DNA of 5,537 nt from Christensenella sp. UBA941 (lineage in GTDB: Bacteria; Bacillota; Clostridia; Christensenellales; UBA941). Made by a program: the position numbers and the translations under genes. Shown here piece after piece: positions 1 to 4,105 of this stretch (the first letter of the stretch is position 1; the number at the start of each line of letters is the position of its first letter). Below the pieces are notes generated by a model. The model ran no database searches. It was given only the letters and a program-made list of their open reading frames with translations, and was not told the origin of the DNA. The DNA is taken from contig DBDD01000223.1 of the NCBI GenBank assembly GCA_002293365.1, forward strand, positions 695-6,231. Reading direction: 5' to 3'.

Positions 1-714
1 CTGCCAAGGAAAGCACAGCACCACGAATTTTTCGGACTGAGTATCCAACGCTTCGCGTAACCGGATCAGCCGCGCTATGTCACTGTCCAGATGGGAGTAA
101 ACATATGTCCCGTCGATAAATGCGTCATATTCCATAAAACCGTAGCCGCGCGGCCGTAAATCCGCCGCGAATAATTGGCTCATGATTTTTTCGCGCCAGT
201 CAGGAAGAACGAGGATACGAAGCAGGCGTGCGCCGTTTTGATCCATCGGTATAAAATGAATTACCGGATAAATATTATCGAATCTCAGCTCCTGCTTGCG
301 GCTTTTATCCGATTCGATCAGTGTATGCATCGCAATAACCGGTGTTTTCCCCAACAGAAGCGCCGACGACACCTCGTTGATACCCGCGTTCATTCTGGAA
401 AGGGTCAACAAAAGCCCCTCTGCTTTGCATTCGCCCATACCGCACCATTTCATAACGGCGCCGCGCGTGTTGTATACCGCATAAACCCCTCCGGGATAGA
501 ACACCGCGCCCACGATGCGCGTATACATTGTTTTGTTGAACTCCTCTGTATCAAATTTCTTGAAGTCGCGTGCTATATAGAAGCAAGGAGCATCAGGTAC
601 TGTCCGGCATATCTCGTTTATCTGCAGTTCGGGCAAGGCATATCCCGGCGGACATGCAAATAGCCAGCGCTTCACTGACGCGGTGATTGCACCCCATATG
701 AGAAGCATCTCCAT
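1..714 (-). CDS. C-terminal frame of the frameshifted accessory protein, partial at window edge
   Basis: This frame is open from 774 to the left edge, and a gene caller could start it at the ATG at 714. The first 23 or so codons (714-646) are probably artefactual, being the shadow of the upstream frame. Genuine protein starts near 645. About 215 codons then follow without a stop, rich in ordered segments such as FYIARDFKKFDTEEF, AVYNTRGAVMKWCGMGE, YPVIHFIPMD and FIDGTYVYSHLDSDIARLIR, and ending FVVLCFPWQ at the edge. No catalytic motif is recognised. The mixed alpha/beta pattern suggests a soluble cytoplasmic protein. The function is unknown. Confidence 0.6.
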   Translation of the reverse strand, partial: MEMLLIWGAITASVKRWLFACPPGYALPELQINEICRTVPDAPCFYIARDFKKFDTEEFNKTMYTRIVGAVFYPGGVYAVYNTRGAVMKWCGMGECKAEGLLLTLSRMNAGINEVSSALLLGKTPVIAMHTLIESDKSRKQELRFDNIYPVIHFIPMDQNGARLLRILVLPDWREKIMSQLFAADLRPRGYGFMEYDAFIDGTYVYSHLDSDIARLIRLREALDTQSEKFVVLCFPWQ

Positions 715-1030
715 GAAACTTGTGCTCTTCGAAAGAGTTCAGATAATATTTTAACGCGCGAGGGTGGATTGCGTTCAGCACAGGAAGCGCGCCCTTATAA
801 AGCCGGATAGTGCGTTTGTCACGTTTGCCGTTTACGTTCACCAGCTTGGAGGTGTGCATTAGTTCATCCTTATCTGAGCAGAAACTCTGAACTGATTCGA
901 GTCTGTGAACAAGCTGCTTATACACGCGCTCATTACCCAAGATACCGAGTGAGCTTGATGGAAATTCACCTCCAACCGACAGGAGCAATAGCAGTCGATG
1001 TATATGACTGCCGGGGCGAATGGTAATCAT
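593..1030 (-). CDS. N-terminal frame of the frameshifted accessory protein (unknown function)
   Basis: This open frame encodes 145 residues from an ATG at 1030 (MITIRPGSHI...). A GTG at 1039 would add three residues. Neither start has a clear Shine-Dalgarno sequence; an AAGGAGA at about 1099-1093 is much too far upstream. I prefer the ATG because the sequence then begins directly with the hydrophobic, ordered part of the protein. About the first 128 residues belong to the real protein. The last 17 or so, after the frameshift near 646, are out-of-frame translation ending at TGA 595-593. The gene follows the 228-residue gene upstream after a gap of about 175 bp, so it may be the last of the accessory cluster visible here, perhaps with its own transcription signal. 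Confidence 0.6.
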   Translation of the reverse strand: MITIRPGSHIHRLLLLLSVGGEFPSSSLGILGNERVYKQLVHRLESVQSFCSDKDELMHTSKLVNVNGKRDKRTIRLYKGALPVLNAIHPRALKYYLNSFEEHKFHGDASHMGCNHRVSEALAICMSAGICLARTADKRDMPDST

Positions 1031-1107
1031 AGCGCGCACTGTGGAATGATTGAATTTACGCCATGTTGACTGCTCTCTCGGGCGCTTTCCGTCTCCTTCC
1101 GATACGT

Positions 1108-1136
1108 AAAAAAGCCAGATTTTATCTTGGTTTTTT
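1108..1136. terminator. Possible weak bidirectional hairpin terminator in the 1040-1204 gap
   Basis: An imperfect hairpin has A6 on one arm and T6 on the other. On the minus strand it reads AAAAAACCAAGAT, an AAA loop, then ATCTGGCTTTTTT, with one bulged base on each arm. Only the CC/GG pairs and one G-C pair are strong, so the stem is weak. It sits after the stop of the 228-residue gene (1205) and before the start at 1030, where a partial terminator would fit. The remainder of this roughly 170-bp gap shows no convincing promoter. Confidence 0.3.
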
Positions 1137-1204
1137 GCATGTGATCATTTGTGTATCTTTTGCGGCCCGAAAAATGGTGTTTGATGCACATGCCTTTTTC
1201 TTGA

Positions 1205-1891
1205 CTATGGACGGTTTTCAATCAATTCCACCCCCTCATCGGGAAAGTTCTTTTCCAATGTAAACCAGTCGATAAACTCAACTCGGGGAACAACATAAAC
1301 CTCGGTTCGGTCTTCGCCTCCGGCCGCGCTGCAATAATGATGCTCACAACGTAGAGGATGGTCGTCCTTCATAGTGAAAAAAGCAATTATATCCGCAACC
1401 GCGTTTAATTCGATATTGTCGTGGTCGCGATATAAACGCTCGGGCCTGCTTCGCTCATATACATGGCGAAAAATCAAAACGCAATTGGGATAACGCACAG
1501 GAACCTTTCCGTAATAGAACCGGCTCATTGCGGGATACAGAATATCGCGGAAATAGTTCGCGTTGCCTTTGGACTTCTTGGGCAGCAGCGCAGGAATGAA
1601 CGCAGCGAACCATCCTTCATGCGTGTAGCCGATTTTGACAGGGACGATTTCCTGAAGCATCTCTTTTGCCATAGCCCGTGCATGAGGATGCCCGGTATAG
1701 GCGGGGAGTACGCGCGTCAGGAGCGCTAACCGCTCAGCCTCATAAGCCAAATCAAATGCCGCCGCATAAGCCTGCTCTATCCTGTTTTGCTCGGCTAGCT
1801 CATTGGTGATAGCCAGCGCCTGCATTACTTTTTTTGCTCTTCGGATTGTATTGCTCAGTACAGCCTCAAAGCTTGTTTGCGTCTTTTCCAT
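1205..1891 (-). CDS. Conjugative-element accessory protein, 228 aa, unknown function (possibly DUF6100-like)
   Basis: The product has 228 residues and begins MEKTQTSFEAVLSNTIRRAK. The first 80 residues or so are helix-forming and charged (ELAEQNRIEQAYAAAFDLAY, then EAERLALLTRVLPAY), followed by a mixed alpha/beta C-terminal half with aromatic patches (RFYYGKVPVRYP, EFIDWFTLEKNFPDEG). There is a C-E-H-H-Y-C cluster near residues 182-187. Two Cys and two His could bind a metal or be incidental; no full zinc-finger pattern is visible. No signal peptide or membrane segment is seen, so it is probably cytoplasmic. The ATG at 1891 is preceded by GGAG with 9-nt spacing, which supports this start. The start lies 26 bp inside the end of the upstream gene, indicating translational coupling. 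The DUF6100 assignment is from memory and tentative. The clostridial conjugative-element context is the main clue. Confidence 0.8.
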   Translation of the reverse strand: MEKTQTSFEAVLSNTIRRAKKVMQALAITNELAEQNRIEQAYAAAFDLAYEAERLALLTRVLPAYTGHPHARAMAKEMLQEIVPVKIGYTHEGWFAAFIPALLPKKSKGNANYFRDILYPAMSRFYYGKVPVRYPNCVLIFRHVYERSRPERLYRDHDNIELNAVADIIAFFTMKDDHPLRCEHHYCSAAGGEDRTEVYVVPRVEFIDWFTLEKNFPDEGVELIENRP

Positions 1892-2414
1892 TATCAGATA
1901 CTCCAGAATAAAATAGTATTGCAGGCTCGTCCTGCCCCTTGAAGTCCACCGTTGAAAATAGGCAAGGCGCGTTTGGCAGCCGCAACTCCCTTATCATAGA
2001 AGTATTGGGAACCACGATTATGTACTTCAAATCCTCCTGCGGTTGCAGCAGGCGCACAAGATGCTGCTCGCCTTCGAACAGAACGAGAATCTCGTATCCG
2101 ATGCCATCCTTCAGAAAGAATATCTGAGCGGGATATGACGCTGGGTAGTGCGCCAAAGGCTCGATCTGGTCGATATATTTCAGCAGAACCCAAACGGCAA
2201 GAATAGTGCGCTGATCCGGCTTTATCATGGAGTCGAGCCCAAGATAGTGACCACCCGCGATGCCGGCGATATGCATCTGCCTGCGCAGATTGTGAATGAT
2301 CTTTTCAGCAGTCTTTTGCGGTTTATCCCAAAGCAGCCGGATTACTTGCGTCTTTGCGAGAGCGCCGTATTGGGAAAGCCATTGAACAACGTATTGTTCC
2401 TCTTGAAGCAGCAC
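1866..2414 (-). CDS. DUF5697-like conjugative-element protein, 182 aa
   Basis: The product has 182 residues. The N-terminal 55 or so (EEQYVVQWLSQYGALAKTQV, then IRLLWDKPQKTAEKIIHNLR) look like a winged-helix or helix-turn-helix region: an 'open with a start signal, go down the helix, pair with the next' pattern typical of DNA-binding regulators. The remainder is alpha/beta with an acidic C-terminus. I recognise this as resembling DUF5697, known mostly from clostridial mobile elements; its function is not established. The start is a GTG at 2414 with a perfect AGGAGG 10 nt upstream. The frame reaches a TAG only further upstream and has no better start. It is the first gene after the repeat-flanked ATPase segment and overlaps the next gene by 26 bp. 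If it does bind DNA it could regulate the accessory genes, but this is inference. Confidence 0.8.
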   Translation of the reverse strand: MLLQEEQYVVQWLSQYGALAKTQVIRLLWDKPQKTAEKIIHNLRRQMHIAGIAGGHYLGLDSMIKPDQRTILAVWVLLKYIDQIEPLAHYPASYPAQIFFLKDGIGYEILVLFEGEQHLVRLLQPQEDLKYIIVVPNTSMIRELRLPNAPCLFSTVDFKGQDEPAILFYSGVSDNGKDANKL

Positions 2415-2424
2415 TAAAGAATCG

Positions 2425-2430
2425 CCTCCT
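2425..2430 (-). promoter_or_regulatory. Strong Shine-Dalgarno deciding the GTG start at 2414
   Basis: The minus strand carries AGGAGG, then ten bases, then GTG. This full match to the anti-Shine-Dalgarno sequence is what selects a GTG start for the 182-residue gene. Confidence 0.75.
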
Positions 2431-2469
2431 ACTCAATAAAAAATGAGCGCCTAAAGTGTCCGGCGCGCG

Positions 2470-2528
2470 AAAACGCATAAAAAATACGCATTTCGTTCGA
2501 GAATGCGTATTTTTACAAGAATGCGTTT
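2470..2528. terminator. Nested palindrome of four AAAACGCATT-type repeats; likely bidirectional terminator after the ATPase gene
   Basis: Four copies of the repeat lie in 59 bp: 2470-2478 (plus), 2481-2492 (plus, TA-containing variant), 2502-2514 (minus, TA variant) and 2520-2528 (minus). The inner pair forms a perfect 13-bp stem (AAAAATACGCATT against AATGCGTATTTTT) around a 9-base loop, which can itself pair as TCG..CGA. The outer pair adds a second 8-bp stem. A-tract, GC core and T-tract are laid out as in bidirectional intrinsic terminators. The hairpin starts only a few bases after the TAA/TAG-side end of the ATPase-nuclease gene at 2533, so it probably ends that transcript. It belongs to the same repeat family as the array at 3894-4105. 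Confidence 0.65.
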
Positions 2529-2532
2529 AATA

Positions 2533-3783
2533 TTAAGCTGTCAACACCGACAACGGAACAACGTTTACCCCATCCTGTCTGCGGTACGCAAAGCCGTTTC
2601 CGGTAATCACGGTTAAGGCTGCCGGCGCTTTCGTCCTTTCGACATCAATCTTCTGCGCAAACTTGAGCAAATTGCTCGCGGCGGCGTCTACCGCCCCTAT
2701 TCCAAGCTTGATTTCAAACGCGCCCCATGTTCCGTCAGCATATTCCGCAATAGCGTCGATTTCCAATCCTCGCGAATCACGGTAGTGAAACAGCTTTCCT
2801 GAATTCGCATCCGCATAGATGCGTAAATCTCTTATCGCCAACGACTCAAATAATAGCCCGAAGTAGTTCAAATCGGATATCAAGCTGTCTATAGAAAGGC
2901 CAAGCGCCCCAACGGCCAGCGACGGATCGGTAAAATGGCGTTTTGGCGATTTACGAAGCATATCGGACGAGCGTATGTGGGTGTTCCACGCGGGCAAATT
3001 CTCCACGGCCATAAGCCGCTCAAGCGCAGCAAGGTAATCCGACACTGTTTCATCGTCCAATTCGTTGTCGCTGCCGCCAGTATCCTTCGCGAGCGCGGAC
3101 AAGGAAACCTCCGTAGAAATATTCCGTGCCAGCGATTGCAGCAGCCGCATCACCTTATATGGATCGCGCCGCTTGTCCGTTACCCTGCTCAAATCGACCT
3201 CAGCTATAAGCGAGACATAGTCGCGGACAAATTGTAGTCCAACGGCGGAATTGCTTCCAATTAGGCCGGGCCAACCTCCAAGCGTGATTTTCTCCGCCAT
3301 TTCACCCAAGTCAAATCGTACAGTTTCCGACGACGGCGTTTCTCCGCGTAAAAGAGCGGCAAGACTCACTTCGCCTGTTGACCAGCCCTTTTCATATAAA
3401 GACATCGGGTGCATTTTGATAACGGAGAATCGCCCAGCGCCGGAATGCCGCCTTGCTTTGTCGTCTGGAGTAGCTGATCCTGTTAGGATAAACTGCCCTT
3501 TCTGTTTGCGTTCATCCACTTCCCTGCGCACATAGTTCCATATCTGAGGATATTCCTGCCACTCGTCAAGAAGCCGCGGCGCCGAACCGGCGAGAACGCT
3601 TCCCGGGTCAATCTCCATCCGTATTCTGATCTGCTCGTCGGCGTCAAACCGCGCGACGCTGCCCGCAAGGCGCGTTGCCGTCTCCGTTTTGCCACAGCCT
3701 TTTGTTCCTTCTATAAGCACAGCACCCGCGCTTTTAAGACGCTCCGCCAGAGTATAATCCACAAATCTTTTGTGATATTCCAA
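2533..3783 (-). CDS. AAA_14/DUF4143 ATP-binding protein with PD-(D/E)XK nuclease-like C-terminus
   Basis: The protein has 416 residues from a TTG at 3783. I chose TTG because GGTGGTGA, close to a full anti-Shine-Dalgarno match, ends at a good distance before it (core to TTG 8 nt), and because family members usually begin right before a (M)xYxKRxxD segment, here LEYHKRFVDYTL. GTG codons at 3795 and 3792 are alternatives and would overlap the ribosome site. An N-terminal AAA_14 domain has Walker A GTKGCGKT (residues 26-33), Walker B RLLDEW (70-75) and a sensor-like ILTGSATP (99-106). The C-terminal DUF4143 region carries E341, D343 and E357-I-K359, matching the E/D...D...ExK pattern of PD-(D/E)XK nucleases with no visible loss. 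Length is normal for the family, and the protein looks intact and cytoplasmic. Family members are widespread, often multicopy, and their biological role is poorly defined. The gene sits between conjugation genes but has its own promoter and is flanked by palindromic repeats, so it seems to be a passenger, not part of the transfer machinery. Confidence 0.92.
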   Translation of the reverse strand: MEYHKRFVDYTLAERLKSAGAVLIEGTKGCGKTETATRLAGSVARFDADEQIRIRMEIDPGSVLAGSAPRLLDEWQEYPQIWNYVRREVDERKQKGQFILTGSATPDDKARRHSGAGRFSVIKMHPMSLYEKGWSTGEVSLAALLRGETPSSETVRFDLGEMAEKITLGGWPGLIGSNSAVGLQFVRDYVSLIAEVDLSRVTDKRRDPYKVMRLLQSLARNISTEVSLSALAKDTGGSDNELDDETVSDYLAALERLMAVENLPAWNTHIRSSDMLRKSPKRHFTDPSLAVGALGLSIDSLISDLNYFGLLFESLAIRDLRIYADANSGKLFHYRDSRGLEIDAIAEYADGTWGAFEIKLGIGAVDAAASNLLKFAQKIDVERTKAPAALTVITGNGFAYRRQDGVNVVPLSVLTA

Positions 3784-3807
3784 GATGTTCACCACCTTTG
3801 CTTAGTA

Positions 3808-3836
3808 AGTATACCACGCCATCCGCTAAAATATAA
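3808..3836 (-). promoter_or_regulatory. Extended -10 promoter for the ATPase-nuclease gene
   Basis: On the minus strand TGGTATACT (3816-3808) matches the extended -10 consensus TGnTATAAT with one mismatch. A -35 at 17-bp spacing would be TTATAT (3836-3831), which is weak, as is common with extended -10 promoters. Transcription would start near 3801, giving a leader of about 18 nt with the ribosome site inside it. The first iteron at 3823-3836 overlaps the spacer and -35, so anything bound there would control this promoter. Confidence 0.5.
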
Positions 3837-3882
3837 GCATTTTATCCGCTTATTTATCAGCCTGCAAGCCGCTAAAATATGA
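3823..3882. repeat. Three iteron-like direct repeats with an exact 23-bp period
   Basis: CCGCT starts at 3823, 3846 and 3869, exactly 23 bp apart. The three copies share the 14-bp consensus CCGCTWAWWTATNA. Copies one and three are identical over 12 bases (CCGCTAAAATAT), while copy two differs at three A/T positions. A spacing of about two helical turns would place bound proteins on nearly the same face of DNA. The position, directly upstream of and overlapping the ATPase promoter, fits an operator. Replication-type iterons are the alternative. The binding protein is unknown; it could be the ATPase-nuclease itself. Confidence 0.55.
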
Positions 3883-3893
3883 AAACACATGAT

Positions 3894-3921
3894 AAAACGC
3901 ATTTCGCTCGGAATGCGTTTT
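3894..3921. repeat. Perfect 10-bp inverted repeat (AAAACGCATT/AATGCGTTTT), first hairpin of the array
   Basis: AAAACGCATT at 3894-3903 pairs with AATGCGTTTT at 3912-3921 around an 8-base loop TCGCTCGG. The loop resembles the one in the downstream hairpin at 2493-2501 (TCGTTCGAG), so these two hairpins on opposite sides of the ATPase gene are homologous, not just similar by motif. Confidence 0.7.
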
Positions 3922-3926
3922 CTGGC

Positions 3927-3942
3927 CAATATGCGCATATTG
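3927..3942. repeat. 16-bp perfect palindrome CAATATGCGCATATTG
   Basis: This palindrome has no loop, unlike the neighbouring hairpins. It is followed by a second ATATTGG (3946-3952) that could alternatively pair with CCAATAT at 3926-3932. The centre ATGCGCAT resembles two repeat cores fused head to head. It may be a dimer-binding site or a degenerate repeat pair. Confidence 0.6.
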
Positions 3943-3960
3943 CAAATATTGGAGCTAATT

Positions 3961-4010
3961 CTTGCGTTCTAGCGACGAGTGGAAGTTCATCGGCGACTAG
4001 GAAAACGCAT
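3961..4010. repeat. Large imperfect hairpin within the array
   Basis: GCGTT (3964-3968) can pair with AACGC (4004-4008), CTAG (3969-3972) with CTAG (3997-4000), CG with CG, and CGA (3976-3978) with TCG (3990-3992). The stem has one bulged A, a GAA bulge and an A/G mismatch. It links a degenerate repeat copy to the intact copy at 4002-4011. Confidence 0.4.
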
Positions 4011-4105
4011 TTTCTGCCAATAAAACGCATTTAACCCGAAATGCGCTTTCTCGGAATGCGTTTTTGGGGTCAAGAAAACGCATTTTACTCAAGAATGCGT
4101 ATTTT
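4002..4105. repeat. Cluster of six AAAACGCATT-type repeats in both orientations
   Basis: Copies lie at 4002-4011 (plus), 4022-4031 (plus), 4039-4049 (minus, with an extra C), 4055-4064 (minus), 4075-4084 (plus) and 4094-4105 (minus, TA variant AATGCGTATTTT, the same variant as in the downstream flank). Neighbouring copies of opposite orientation can form several alternative hairpins; 4022/4064 can nest around the inner copies and 4075/4105 form a separate stem. The last copy overlaps the virB4 stop codon, so at least one of these hairpins probably also ends the virB4 transcript. No open frame of interest runs through the region. Confidence 0.75.

Larger units (their letters stand above)
1..1039 (-). 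pseudogene. Accessory protein of conjugative element, split by a +1 frameshift; 3' end beyond window
   Basis: Two overlapping minus-strand frames join into one protein. The upstream frame (from 1030 or 1039) reads naturally as far as ...EALAICMSAG. At 649-644 the minus strand reads GCC GGG A. Skipping one G continues in the other frame as GYALPELQINEICRTVPDAP, which stays open with protein-like composition down to position 1. The upstream frame carries on only as low-complexity residues to a TGA at 593. The combined product has at least 346 residues and no stop inside the window. The N-terminus (IRPGSHIHRLLLLLSVGGEF) has a helical look that could be a small DNA-binding-like domain. I recall similar proteins beside conjugation genes in clostridial elements but cannot name a family or function. 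The extra G lies in a GGG run, so this is either a real inactivating mutation or a sequencing/assembly indel. The frameshift itself is well supported; the function is unknown. Confidence 0.75.

Noticed and set aside
175..663. Plus-strand open frame of 162 codons
   Set aside because: It is antisense to the coherent C-terminal frame of the frameshifted accessory gene and has no family-like features.
1027..1221. 64-codon minus-strand frame in the gap between accessory genes
   Set aside because: It overlaps the upstream gene's end, has no ribosome site, has basic low-order composition, and spans the terminator-like hairpin.
1894..2193. 99-codon minus-strand frame
   Set aside because: It lies inside the DUF5697-like gene in another frame and has shadow composition.
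3483..3695. 70-codon minus-strand frame inside the ATPase gene
   Set aside because: It is an arginine-rich shadow of the Walker A/B coding region.
2533..3783. Insertion-sequence transposase
   Set aside because: There is no DDE, HUH or serine/tyrosine recombinase signature; the motifs are those of an AAA_14/DUF4143 ATPase.
3894..4105. CRISPR array
   Set aside because: Repeat cores are only about 10 bp, occur in both orientations and have irregular gaps; there are no spacers of uniform size and no cas genes.
3894..4105. Origin of transfer of the conjugative element
   Set aside because: No relaxase gene or recognisable nick site is present, and the same repeat occurs on the other side of the ATPase gene; kept only as a possible role of the array.
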